Positions 35,023 to 43,489 of a stretch of 52,213 nt of DNA are shown piece by piece (position 1 is the first letter of the stretch; every line of letters begins with the position of its first letter). This stretch comes from Amaricoccus sp. GTDB lineage: Bacteria > Pseudomonadota > Alphaproteobacteria > Rhodobacterales > Rhodobacteraceae. A model generated the notes under the pieces. The model did no database searches, was not told the origin of the DNA, and saw only the letters and a program-made list of their open reading frames with translations. A program made the translations under genes and the position numbers. The DNA is taken from assembly GCF_017995835.1 (NCBI RefSeq), contig NZ_JAGOID010000010.1, forward strand, positions 1 to 52,213, given 5' to 3'.

Positions 35023-36530
35023 TGCAATGCCTCCCGCATCGGTTGCGCATCGGTTTCCGGCGCCGCCTCCCCGAAAGGATCGGGGCAGATCGGCCAGATG
35101 TCGCGCCGGACCTTCGCATAGGGGTTCGTCGCCGGATCGTTGGGATAGGGCCGCCCGGCCGAGCAATAGATGATCTCGGCGGCGATCGGCGCGAAGCTGG
35201 CGTGGAAGTGGTTGGTCGACTTGATGACCAGCACGCGCTGCGCCAGCGGGTCGATGCCCAGCGCCTCGAACAGCGATGGGTCGAAGCTCTGGGCGCGGAC
35301 GGTATTGAGGATCACCTCGATCCCGGTGCCCTTGAGCCGGATCCGCGCCGCGTCCCCGAACGGCACGAGGCTCTCGCCGAAGCGCATCTCCGCCGATCGG
35401 ACCAGCCGCAGCACCTCCACCGTCGCGTCGACCGGATCGCCGGTGAAGGGCGCGGACTTCGCCCCGAAGCGGAGCGGGATCGTAGCCCCCTCCCCCGCCA
35501 CCATGCAGAGCTGCACCGCCATCGGGTCCCAGATCGTGCCGACCGCGACGCCCTCCGCGCCCCGCGCCATCAGCTCGCGCAGGATCACGACCGAGTCGCC
35601 CGCGGTGCCGCCGCCGGGATTGTCCCAGGCGTCGGCGATGACGACCGGATGCGCCGTCGAGGCCATAGCGCGGGCAACCGCCTCCACCTCGTCGACCATC
35701 GGCATCATGTGCCGCCCGCGGTTGGCGAAAAGCTCCATCCCCAGCCGCCGGGCGAGTTCCGCGCCATGGCCTGCGTCGCCATCCGTGACCGCGATGACCT
35801 TCGTCCCCATCTCCGGCACGTCGCCCGCCATGAAGCCGTGGATGACCGAGAGCGACAGCACGTTGGGGTCGTCGCGCTCGATCGCCATCATCCGGTCGAC
35901 GAACCCCCGCATCGGCTGGCGCGAGGTCGGGAAGACGTCGATCATCCGGCAATCGAACACCGTCATCACCGGCCTGACCCGCCCCTCCAGCGTGTCGACG
36001 GCGATCCGCCACAGATCCTCGGCGCGATCGACGAAATCGGTGTGGGGAAATTCCTTGAACGCGGTGAAGAAATCGGCGGCCGCGACCCGCTTCGCCGTCA
36101 GGTGGCTGTGGGGATCGAGCTCGGCGCAGACCAGAACCTCCGGCCCGACCATCTCGCGGACCCGGGCGAGCAGGTCGCCCTCCGGGTCGTCATGGCCGGC
36201 GGCGACCATCGCGCCGTGCAGGCCGAGCACCACCGCGTCGACCGGCAAGGCCGCGGCGAGCTGGCCGAGGATCTCGTCGCGAAGCGACTCGTAGGTCTCG
36301 CGGTTCACGATGCCGGCGGGGTCGGCCCAGGCCGCGGTGCCCTCGACGAGATCCCAGCCCTTCTCGCGGCAGACGCGCCGGCCCACCGTGATCGGCGCGG
36401 TGCAGAGCGTCGGGGTCTCGGGGTGCTGGCCGGGCGGCGCGTAGAGCGAGGACTCGAAGCCGCGGCGGTCGATGACGATGGGAGAAAAGGTGTTGGTCTC
36501 GGTCGCGAGCGCGGCGGTGAAGATTCGCAT
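35019..36530 (-). CDS. M81 family metallohydrolase (MlrC-like), copy 1
   Basis: This 503-aa protein has the MlrC N-terminal domain (TAALATETNTFSP, LHGAMVAAGHDDPEGDLL, and the D-x-H in ELDPHSHLT) and the MlrC C-terminal domain (DAWDNPGGGTAGDS). MlrC was described as the last peptidase of microcystin breakdown; most relatives are of unknown substrate and sit in transport operons. The start at 36530 fits the family start; longer readings have no support. It follows the NTF2-like gene by seven bases. A second, shorter paralogue lies at 40817. Peptidase or amidase action on a non-standard peptide or D-amino acid conjugate is inferred. Confidence 0.88.
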   Translation of the reverse strand: MRIFTAALATETNTFSPIVIDRRGFESSLYAPPGQHPETPTLCTAPITVGRRVCREKGWDLVEGTAAWADPAGIVNRETYESLRDEILGQLAAALPVDAVVLGLHGAMVAAGHDDPEGDLLARVREMVGPEVLVCAELDPHSHLTAKRVAAADFFTAFKEFPHTDFVDRAEDLWRIAVDTLEGRVRPVMTVFDCRMIDVFPTSRQPMRGFVDRMMAIERDDPNVLSLSVIHGFMAGDVPEMGTKVIAVTDGDAGHGAELARRLGMELFANRGRHMMPMVDEVEAVARAMASTAHPVVIADAWDNPGGGTAGDSVVILRELMARGAEGVAVGTIWDPMAVQLCMVAGEGATIPLRFGAKSAPFTGDPVDATVEVLRLVRSAEMRFGESLVPFGDAARIRLKGTGIEVILNTVRAQSFDPSLFEALGIDPLAQRVLVIKSTNHFHASFAPIAAEIIYCSAGRPYPNDPATNPYAKVRRDIWPICPDPFGEAAPETDAQPMREALQ

Positions 36531-36537
36531 CTGACCC

Positions 36538-37035
36538 TCAGTCCTTGACGTGCGGCAGGTAGCCGACGAAACCCGCGATCTTCCAGCGCCCGCCGTCGAG
36601 CCGGCAGACATAGAGCGTCTGCCAGTTCATCCGGTCGAAGCCGCCGTCCGTCCGGCGGATGCCGCCGTCGAAGCGCTTGCGCACCAGCGCCGTCTCGCCG
36701 TCGATCTCGATCTCCTCGAGCCGGGTCGCGCGGAAGATCGCGGCGCGCGTGTCCTCGGCGTGAAGCCCGGCGTCCCGCGCCGCCTTCGCTTCGCGCGCCT
36801 GGCGCAGCCATTCCTCGCGATAGGCGGCGAGCGTCGGGAAGGTGAGCCGCCAGTCGTCCGGCGACGGCAGGAACCGCGCATCGAGCCCGGTGAAGTTCGC
36901 CTCGACGAAGTCACCGGCGATCGGCCCCCAGTCGGCAGCGAGGAAGGCGTCGATGTCGCGGGGGACCAGCATCTCCCAGATCGCCCGTCGGGGTGCGTCG
37001 GTTGCGGAAAACGGATTGGCCTCGGGGTCACGCAT
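36538..37035 (-). CDS. NTF2-like/SnoaL-fold protein
   Basis: This 165-aa protein has the cone-fold pattern of the NTF2 superfamily: an N-terminal helix (RRAIWEMLVPRDIDAFLAADW), a DFVEANFTGLDARF segment and beta strands ending WQTLYVCRLDGGRWKIAGFVGYLP. It has no obvious catalytic pair, so it could be an enzyme (isomerase or dehydratase) or a binding protein. It is the first gene of the left arm, seven bases before the M81 gene, and its start is 13 bases from operator site 3. Function unknown. Confidence 0.78.
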   Translation of the reverse strand: MRDPEANPFSATDAPRRAIWEMLVPRDIDAFLAADWGPIAGDFVEANFTGLDARFLPSPDDWRLTFPTLAAYREEWLRQAREAKAARDAGLHAEDTRAAIFRATRLEEIEIDGETALVRKRFDGGIRRTDGGFDRMNWQTLYVCRLDGGRWKIAGFVGYLPHVKD

Positions 37036-37047
37036 CGGGGGAGTCCC

Positions 37048-37062
37048 TGAAAATCATTTCGG
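37048..37062. promoter_or_regulatory. Operator site 3 (RpiR-type)
   Basis: TGAAAATCATTTCGG, centred at 37055, lies 13 bases upstream of the NTF2-like gene start. Its core GAAAATCATTT is identical to the reverse complement of site 4, 73 bp away. Confidence 0.55.
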
Positions 37063-37084
37063 CGTTTGGCGAGTTTCCTATGGA

Positions 37085-37112
37085 TTGATCGCCCGTTTTG
37101 TGGCGATATGTC
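37085..37112 (+). promoter_or_regulatory. rpiR promoter
   Basis: TTGATC (37085-37090) and TATGTC (37107-37112) are separated by 16 bases. The predicted start falls at operator site 4. On the other strand TTGACA (37115-37110) is a good -35 for the leftward NTF2-M81 operon, but its -10 is weak. Confidence 0.45.
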
Positions 37113-37120
37113 AACCGGAA

Positions 37121-37135
37121 AGAAAATGATTTTCG
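37121..37135. promoter_or_regulatory. Operator site 4 (RpiR-type)
   Basis: The core GAAAATGATTTTC (37122-37134) is a perfect 6-1-6 palindrome centred at 37128. It lies just after the rpiR -10 box, so occupancy would block start of transcription of rpiR and the genes behind it. Confidence 0.6.
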
Positions 37136-37173
37136 GCCGGGGCAGCTTTCGGCATCGCCCGGAGGGAGCGGAA

Positions 37174-38037
37174 ATGGATATCTTCGGCGCGCTTACCGAC
37201 GAGGAGAACCGGCTTTCCGGCCTCGAGAAGCAGCTCGCGCAAGTGATCCTCGCCGACGTGGAATTCGCCGTCAACGCTTCGATCGTCGACCTCGCCGAGC
37301 GCGCCGAGGTCTCGCCGCCGACGGTCACGCGCTTCTGCCGCCGGCTCGGCTGCCAGGGTTACGCGGACTTCAAGCTGCAACTCGCCCGGTCGTCCTTCGT
37401 CGGGCTGCGCTACCTCCGCCCCGAATCGGAAGGCAAGACCCCCGCCACGGTCGCCGAGGACATCGTGACCAAGGCGCAGAACGCGCTCTACCAGATGCAT
37501 CAGGCGCTCGACATCGCGGCGGTGGAGAAGGCGGCCACCACGCTGCGCGCGGCCGGGATGATCCACGCCTTCGGCTCCGGCGGCAACTCGTCGATGATCG
37601 TCAACGAACTGCAGAACCGGCTCTTCCGCCTCGGCTGCCGGATCTCGGCCTCCTCCGACCATGCCATGAACCTGATGATCGCGGCGGCGAGCGGGCCGGG
37701 AGACGTGGTTTTCTGCTCGTCGTTCAGCGGCCGGAACGCGGAGCTCGTGCATTGCCTCGGCGTGCTCAGGGAACGCGGAACCCCGACCATCGCGCTCACC
37801 CAGAGCGGCTCTCCGGTGGCGCAGGCCACGGATCTCGTGATCGGCGTCGATCTGCCGGAGGGGCTCAACATCTTCCGCCCGACCTCGACCCGCTTCGCCT
37901 GCCTCGCCGTCATCGACATCGTCGCCACGCTCGTGGCCTATGCCGACCGGCCGCGCTCCACCCATGTCCTGCGCGGGATCAAGGAGCAGCTCGTTCGCCA
38001 CCGCGACAAGGACGATCGCCAGATCCTCGGAGATTGA
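37174..38037 (+). CDS. RpiR/MurR family transcriptional regulator
   Basis: This 287-aa regulator has an N-terminal HTH_6 domain (about residues 1-78; SIVDLAERAEVSPPTVTRFCRRLG is the helix-turn-helix, split over two helices) and a C-terminal SIS sugar-phosphate domain (about 125-255). The sugar-phosphate loop is visible in IHAFGSGGNSSMI and FCSSFSGRNAE. GGAGGGAGCGG precedes the ATG at 37174. It probably senses a phosphorylated sugar made by the ROK kinase. Four related palindromes in the two control regions fit it as regulator of the whole island, including itself. Two bases separate its stop from the SDR start. Confidence 0.93.
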   Translation: MDIFGALTDEENRLSGLEKQLAQVILADVEFAVNASIVDLAERAEVSPPTVTRFCRRLGCQGYADFKLQLARSSFVGLRYLRPESEGKTPATVAEDIVTKAQNALYQMHQALDIAAVEKAATTLRAAGMIHAFGSGGNSSMIVNELQNRLFRLGCRISASSDHAMNLMIAAASGPGDVVFCSSFSGRNAELVHCLGVLRERGTPTIALTQSGSPVAQATDLVIGVDLPEGLNIFRPTSTRFACLAVIDIVATLVAYADRPRSTHVLRGIKEQLVRHRDKDDRQILGD

Positions 38038-38038
38038 G

Positions 38039-38866
38039 ATGACCGCATCCCCTCATGCCCCCGCCGATCCGGCGGGGCTCGCCGTCGTCACCGGAGCGGC
38101 GGGCGACATCGGCCAGGCCATCGCCCGCGCCCTCGCCGAGACCCATGCCGGCGTGGCGGTCGTCGATCTGGACATGGCGGGCGCCGAGGCGGTCGCCGCC
38201 GGGATCGGCCCGCGCGCGTGCGCCTTCGCCTGCGACGTCACCGACCCGGCGGCGCTCGCCGCGCTCGCCGGGCGCGTCGCCGCGTGGGGGCCGGTCCGGA
38301 CGCTTGTGAACAATGCCGGCGCGGCGCGGCGGACCAGCCTCGGCGCGACATCGGCCGCGGACTGGAGCGCGGACGTCGCGCTCAACCTCGACGCGGCATG
38401 GTACTGCTTCGACGCCTTCCACGCCGCCCTCGCCGCCACGCGGGGCTCGCTCGTCAACATCGCCTCGGTCAACGGCATGGCGGTCTTCGGACATCCGGCC
38501 TACAGCGCCGCCAAGGCGGGGATGATCCATCTCACCCGCCTCATCGCGGTGGAATACGGCCGCGCCGGCATCCGCGCCAACACGGTCGCTCCGGGAACCG
38601 TCGCCACCCGCGCCTGGCGGGCGCGGCAGGAGGCCAACCCACGGGTGATGGAAGAAGCCGCCGCCCACTATCCGCTCGGGCGCGTCGCAACGCCGGAGGA
38701 CGTGGCGGCGGCGGTCGCCTTCCTCGCCGGACCACAGGCCGCGGCGATCACCGGGGTCTGCCTGCCCGTCGACTGCGGCCTGACCGCCGGCGTGCCGGGC
38801 CTCGCGCGGACGTTCAGCCAGTCGGACGACTATGACCGGCCCATCGCGCCCATCGCCCTCACCTGA
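38039..38866 (+). CDS. SDR family oxidoreductase
   Basis: This 275-aa classical short-chain dehydrogenase has the cofactor motif VVTGAAGDIGQAIA and acidic VVDLDMAG, which favours NAD(H). NNAGAARR follows, with the catalytic Ser in NIASVNG and Y-x3-K in YSAAKAG. The C-terminal GVCLPVDCGLTAG is standard. It starts two bases after the rpiR stop. Within the island it may oxidise a sugar or hydroxy acid intermediate. The substrate is unknown. Confidence 0.88.
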   Translation: MTASPHAPADPAGLAVVTGAAGDIGQAIARALAETHAGVAVVDLDMAGAEAVAAGIGPRACAFACDVTDPAALAALAGRVAAWGPVRTLVNNAGAARRTSLGATSAADWSADVALNLDAAWYCFDAFHAALAATRGSLVNIASVNGMAVFGHPAYSAAKAGMIHLTRLIAVEYGRAGIRANTVAPGTVATRAWRARQEANPRVMEEAAAHYPLGRVATPEDVAAAVAFLAGPQAAAITGVCLPVDCGLTAGVPGLARTFSQSDDYDRPIAPIALT

Positions 38867-38885
38867 CCATCTGCGAGATCACCCC

Positions 38886-40793
38886 ATGCCCTATCGCGTC
38901 GAGAATTCCTGGTCTCCCTCTCCCGCCCCCGCGGGCACGCTGACCGTCACGCTCCACAATCTCTCGGATCAGCCGCTGGCGGGCTTCCGGCTCTCCTTCA
39001 CCGCGATCACCCGCGTGGCGCCGGGCGCGCCGGCGCCCGAGAACGCGGTCTTCGTGCGCCGCGACGCGAACTACCACGAGTTCGCCCCGCCGGCCGGGCT
39101 GAGCGTGCCGCCGGGCGGCGCCTGGACCTTCCGCGCGACCGGCCTCAACCGCGCGCCGATGCACCGGCTCGACTGCGTCAAGACCGCCTATGTCACGCTG
39201 GCCGATGGCCGGCACGTCGACGCCGGGGTCGGCGACCTCGTCCTCGACTCGGCCGCGCCGGAGGCTCCGCCCGCGCGCCTGCCCGAGGGCCGGCTCACCG
39301 AGCCCTTCGCCCTCCTGCCCTGGCCCGCCCGCGTCGAGCTTCGGCCCGGCGAGGCGCCGCTCGCGCTCACCCCGGCCGACGGGACCGCGCGCGAGGATCT
39401 GCTGGCGCTCGCCGAAGCCGGCGCACTGCACCGCCGCCTCTTCGGCGCGGCGCAGGCGGCGGTCTCGCTCTCGCCCGTCCCCGGCGGCCGCGCGGTGGAG
39501 TTCGCGCGCGACCCGGGCCTCGCGCCCGGCGCCTACCGCCTCGCCTTCGCCCCCACGATCCGGCTGGAGAGCGGCGACGCCGACGGCCGCCGCCATGGGC
39601 TGGTGGCGCTCGTCCAGCTGCTGCACGGCGCAACCGAGAGCGGCGATGTCTTCCGCTTCCCCGCCTCCGGCGTCATCGAGGACGCGCCGCGCCACGGCTG
39701 GCGCGCGTGCCATCTCGACGTCTCGCGCCACTTCTGGCCGGCGGACGACGTGCGCCGCTTCCTCGACATTCTCGCCTGGTACCGGATGAACGTCTTTCAC
39801 TGGCACCTGACCGACGATGAAGCCTGGCGCTTCGAGGTCCGCGCCTTCCCCGAACTCACCGCCATCGGCGCGACGCGCGGGGCCGATGCGCGGCTCCTGC
39901 CGCAGCTCGGCGATCCCGCGGCCACGCGGACGGCCTTCTACACGCAGGCGGAGCTTCGCGACGTCGTCGCCCACGCCGCGCGGCTCGGGATCGAGGTCGT
40001 GCCCGAGATCGAGACGCCGGGCCACGCCACCGCCATGCTCGCCGCCCTGCCGCGCCTCGTCGATCCCGACGAACCGGCGGAGAGCTACCACTCGGTGCAG
40101 GGCTATCCCAACAACGCGCTCAATCCGGCGGTGGAAGCCACCTACGAGGTGCTCGGCGCCATCCTCGACGAGATGGTGGAGATCTTCCCCTCGCGCCGCA
40201 TCCATATCGGCGGCGACGAGGTTGCGGACAATTCCTGGCTGGCCTCGCCCCTCGCCCGCGCGCTGATGGAGCGCGAGGGCCTCGCCGGCACCTTCGAGCT
40301 GCAAGCCTGGTTCCTGCGCCGGCTCAAGGGGATGCTGACCGAGCGCGACCGCGTCCTCGTCGGCTGGAACGAGGTCGCGCACGGCGGCGGCGTGCCGCCG
40401 GAGGGGACGATCCTGATGGCCTGGCAGAGTTCGGAGGTCGGGATCGCCCTCGCCCGCGAGGGCTACGACGTGGTGATGACGCCGGGACAGGCCTATTACC
40501 TCGACATGGCCCAGTCGCCTGTCTGGCTCGAACCCGGCGCCGGCTGGGCGGGTTCCTCGACGCCCGCGCAGACCTATGCCTACGAGGCGGACGAGGGTTT
40601 CCCCGAGGAGCTGCGCGCCAAGGTCCGGGGCGTCCAGGCCTGCATCTGGTGCGAGCATTTCCACGACCGCCAGTATTTCAACGACCTGGTCTTCCCGCGC
40701 CTCGCCGCGGTGGCCGAAGCGGCCTGGACCCCGCCGAAGGCCAAGGACTGGCTGCGCTTCGCCGCGCAGGCGCGGCGATGCCCGGGCCTGTGA
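38886..40793 (+). CDS. Beta-N-acetylhexosaminidase, GH20
   Basis: This 635-aa glycosidase has three parts: an N-terminal beta-sandwich like the CHB_HEX domain (residues 1-140), the GH20b non-catalytic domain (about 155-270) and the GH20 TIM barrel. The catalytic pair is Asp444-Glu445 in HIGGDEVADNSW, which uses the substrate N-acetyl group. FHWHLTDDEAWRFE and IETPGHATAM are further signature blocks. It removes terminal GlcNAc or GalNAc. No signal peptide is visible (start MPYRVENSW), so the enzyme should act in the cytoplasm on an imported conjugate. That fits the adjacent ABC transporter and is unusual for chitin degradation. Confidence 0.93.
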   Translation: MPYRVENSWSPSPAPAGTLTVTLHNLSDQPLAGFRLSFTAITRVAPGAPAPENAVFVRRDANYHEFAPPAGLSVPPGGAWTFRATGLNRAPMHRLDCVKTAYVTLADGRHVDAGVGDLVLDSAAPEAPPARLPEGRLTEPFALLPWPARVELRPGEAPLALTPADGTAREDLLALAEAGALHRRLFGAAQAAVSLSPVPGGRAVEFARDPGLAPGAYRLAFAPTIRLESGDADGRRHGLVALVQLLHGATESGDVFRFPASGVIEDAPRHGWRACHLDVSRHFWPADDVRRFLDILAWYRMNVFHWHLTDDEAWRFEVRAFPELTAIGATRGADARLLPQLGDPAATRTAFYTQAELRDVVAHAARLGIEVVPEIETPGHATAMLAALPRLVDPDEPAESYHSVQGYPNNALNPAVEATYEVLGAILDEMVEIFPSRRIHIGGDEVADNSWLASPLARALMEREGLAGTFELQAWFLRRLKGMLTERDRVLVGWNEVAHGGGVPPEGTILMAWQSSEVGIALAREGYDVVMTPGQAYYLDMAQSPVWLEPGAGWAGSSTPAQTYAYEADEGFPEELRAKVRGVQACIWCEHFHDRQYFNDLVFPRLAAVAEAAWTPPKAKDWLRFAAQARRCPGL

Positions 40794-40816
40794 ACCTGAT
40801 CCGCGAGGGAACGATC

Positions 40817-42256
40817 ATGCCGCGCATCGCCGTCGGTGGCATCCACACCGAATGCTCCACCTCCTCGCCCGCGCTGATGCGCGAGGAGGATTTCCGCGTC
40901 CTGCGCGGCCCCGACCTGCTCGGGGCCGACTATTTCGACTTCCTTCCCCGCGAGGGGGTGGAGCCCGTCCCGCTGCTTCACGCCCGCGCCGTGCCCGGCG
41001 GGCCGGTGGCGCGTGCGACCTATGACGCCTTCAAGGCCGAGTTCCTCGACCGCCTGACCCGCGCGCTGCCGCTCGACGGCGTCTATCTCGCCATGCACGG
41101 GGCGATGCATGTCGAGGGGATGGAGGATGCCGAGGGCGACTGGATCTCCGCCGTGCGCGCCGTCGTCGGCCCCGACCTGCCGATCGCCACGAGCTACGAC
41201 CTGCACGGCAACGTCACCCAGCGGATCGTCGACGCCATCGACATCTTCTCCGCCTATCGCACCGCGCCACATATCGACGTGCGCGAAACGATGCAGGCCG
41301 CATGGGAGATGCTGCTCCGCCGCCTCGCCGGCGACGAGCGCCCCGGCGTCGTCTGGGCGCCGGCGCCGCTGCTGCTCCCCGGCGAGCGCAGCTCGACCGA
41401 GGACGAGCCGGCCCGCTCGCTCTACGCCGCCTTGCCGGAATTCGACCGCCGCCCGGGCGTGTGGAAGGCGGATCTGATGATCGGCTACGTCTGGGCCGAC
41501 GAGCCCCGCGCCACCGCCGCCGCCGTCGTCACCGGCACCGACCCCGAGGCGACCCGCGCCGCCGCCGAGGAAATCGCCGCCCGCTTCTGGGCCGCGCGCG
41601 ACGACTTCCGCTTCGGCCCCGTCACCGGCCCGCTCGCCGAGATGCTCGACCGCACCGCGGCCGCGACCACCGCGCCGGTCATCCTCGCCGATTCAGGCGA
41701 CAACCCGACCGGAGGCGGGGTGGGCGACCGGGCGGACGTGCTCGCCGCGCTGATCGCCCGCGACTGGCAGGGCGCGCTGGTCGCCGGGATCACCGACGCC
41801 CCCGCCGTCGCGGCCTGCTTTGCCGCCGGCGAGGGCGCGGATCTGACGCTGCGGATCGGCGCGACCCTCGACCCCGCCGGGATCTCCGTCACCACGCCCG
41901 CGCGCGTGCTCATGCTCGACGATCCCGGACGCGAGCCGGAGCGGCAGGCGGTGGTCGCGATCGGCGGCGTCACCCTCATCCTCGCCGCCCGGCGGCGTCC
42001 CTACCACGCCATCGCCGACTTCACCCGCCTCGGCCTCGACCCCAAGGGCGCGCGGCTCCTGGTGGTGAAATCGGGCTATCTCTCGCCCGAACTCGCCCCG
42101 ATCGCCAACCCCAGCCTCATGGCCCTGACCGACGGCTCGGTGAATCAGGACATCGCGAACCTGCCCAACCACCGCCGGCGACTGCGCCGGCTCCCCTACG
42201 ATCCGGATACCGACTTCGCCCCGCGGGGGCTCGCCTCCGCCCGGTTCAGCCGCTGA
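40817..42256 (+). CDS. M81 family metallohydrolase (MlrC-like), copy 2
   Basis: This 479-aa paralogue of the 35019 gene has the canonical MlrC opening IAVGGIHTECSTSSP, the AMHGAMHVEGMEDAEGDW block, D-x-H in SYDLHGNVT, and DSGDNPTGGGVGD. The first copy reads ALATETNTFSP at the equivalent place and so lacks the first His. The two are well diverged, so probably have different substrates. The ATG at 40817 has GAGGGA upstream; it lies 23 bases after the GH20 stop, and longer starts would overlap that gene. It most likely cleaves an amide or peptide bond in the imported compound; this is inferred. Confidence 0.88.
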   Translation: MPRIAVGGIHTECSTSSPALMREEDFRVLRGPDLLGADYFDFLPREGVEPVPLLHARAVPGGPVARATYDAFKAEFLDRLTRALPLDGVYLAMHGAMHVEGMEDAEGDWISAVRAVVGPDLPIATSYDLHGNVTQRIVDAIDIFSAYRTAPHIDVRETMQAAWEMLLRRLAGDERPGVVWAPAPLLLPGERSSTEDEPARSLYAALPEFDRRPGVWKADLMIGYVWADEPRATAAAVVTGTDPEATRAAAEEIAARFWAARDDFRFGPVTGPLAEMLDRTAAATTAPVILADSGDNPTGGGVGDRADVLAALIARDWQGALVAGITDAPAVAACFAAGEGADLTLRIGATLDPAGISVTTPARVLMLDDPGREPERQAVVAIGGVTLILAARRRPYHAIADFTRLGLDPKGARLLVVKSGYLSPELAPIANPSLMALTDGSVNQDIANLPNHRRRLRRLPYDPDTDFAPRGLASARFSR

Positions 42257-42283
42257 TCCACGACTGATGCGAGTTCACGACTG

Positions 42284-43489
42284 ATGCCCTTCCTCGGGAT
42301 CCTCCGACGCCATCCGGTGGCGCGCGCCTGCGCCGCCGGGATCTTTCTCTTCGGCTTCGCCGGCGCCGCGACCTCGCCCTATCAGTCGGTTATCGCGATC
42401 CGCGAGCTCGGCATGGGAGATGCCGTCTATTCGCTCGTCATCTTCGCCGCGGCCGTGGCGAACGTGCTCGCCAGCGTCGCCATCGGCATCTTCGCCGACC
42501 GCCGCGCCAGCTATCGCCGCCCGCTCCTCGTCACCACCGGCCTCGGGGCCGCCGGTTTCGCGGCCGTCTATCTCCTGCCCTCCGCCCCGGTCTTCGCCTT
42601 CGCCCTGGTGGGTCCGGTGGCGATCTACGGCGCCTCGAACGCGCTCTACTTCGCCAAGGCGAAGAGCCACGAGGCCGACTTCACCGCCGCCGAGTCCGAG
42701 GAGGTCGGGACGCTTCTGCGCATGATGATCTCGCTCGCCTGGGTGCTGGTCCCCGGCCTCGTCGGTTTCGCCCTCACCGGCCGCGCCTCGCTCCTCCCCG
42801 CCTACCTGATCGCCGCGCTGACCGCGCTCGTGGCGCTCGCCGTGCTCGCCGCCGGTCTGCCCGCCGACCGCGAGCGCCCGGAGGGCGCCGCGCGCGCCGG
42901 TCTCGCCGATATCCGCTCGCTCGCCACGCCCGGCCTCGCACTCCGCGTCCTCGCCACGGCGCTCGCGACCTCGGTCCTGCACGTCAACGCCGCGGTGCTG
43001 CCGCTCATCGTCACCGGCCAGGCGGGCGGAACCGCCGCCGACGTGGGCGTCATCGTCGGCTATGTGGCGGTCATCGAGATCGTCTTCATCTTCGTCTGGG
43101 CGCTGATCTGCCGGCGTCTCTCCATGCCGGTCGCGCTCGCCGTGAGCATGACCCTCTATCTCGTCTATCTCCAGGCGCTGGCCACCGCCCCCGGCATGGG
43201 TCAGGTTCACGCCGCCAGCGTCCTCGCCGGGATCGCCGCCGCCGCCATCATCACCCTGCCGATCCCCTATCTGCTCGGCCTCATCGCCGGCCGGCCCGGC
43301 CTCTCCGCCTCGCTGATCGCGATCAACCAGTTCCTCGCCGCCGGCATCGGCGCCGGGATCTTCGCCGGCGGCACGGCGCTTGGCGGCTATCCGGCGGCCG
43401 CGGCCATCTCGGGGGCGGCGGGCCTGCTCGGCGGCGTCCTCCTGCTCGCGCTCGACGGCTGGCGCCGGCAACCCATGGTGGCCCAATGA
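42284..43489 (+). CDS. MFS transporter, sugar-efflux (SET)-like
   Basis: This 401-aa protein has about 12 hydrophobic helices. The loop after helix 2 reads GIFADRRASYRRP, a variant of the MFS loop 2-3 signature. AGAATSPYQSVIAIRELGMG near the N-terminus resembles the SetA/SotB sugar-efflux branch. A central cytoplasmic loop separates the two six-helix halves at about residues 195-215. It starts 27 bases after the second M81 gene, and its stop overlaps the cutC start. It could export a toxic or surplus sugar intermediate of the pathway, or import a second substrate. Confidence 0.82.
   Translation: MPFLGILRRHPVARACAAGIFLFGFAGAATSPYQSVIAIRELGMGDAVYSLVIFAAAVANVLASVAIGIFADRRASYRRPLLVTTGLGAAGFAAVYLLPSAPVFAFALVGPVAIYGASNALYFAKAKSHEADFTAAESEEVGTLLRMMISLAWVLVPGLVGFALTGRASLLPAYLIAALTALVALAVLAAGLPADRERPEGAARAGLADIRSLATPGLALRVLATALATSVLHVNAAVLPLIVTGQAGGTAADVGVIVGYVAVIEIVFIFVWALICRRLSMPVALAVSMTLYLVYLQALATAPGMGQVHAASVLAGIAAAAIITLPIPYLLGLIAGRPGLSASLIAINQFLAAGIGAGIFAGGTALGGYPAAAAISGAAGLLGGVLLLALDGWRRQPMVAQ

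Noticed and set aside
40778-40816. Upstream ATG for the second M81 gene inside the GH20 coding end
   Set aside because: It would overlap the GH20 stop and add residues before the canonical IAVGGIHTE opening; the ATG at 40817 has its own GAGGGA site.
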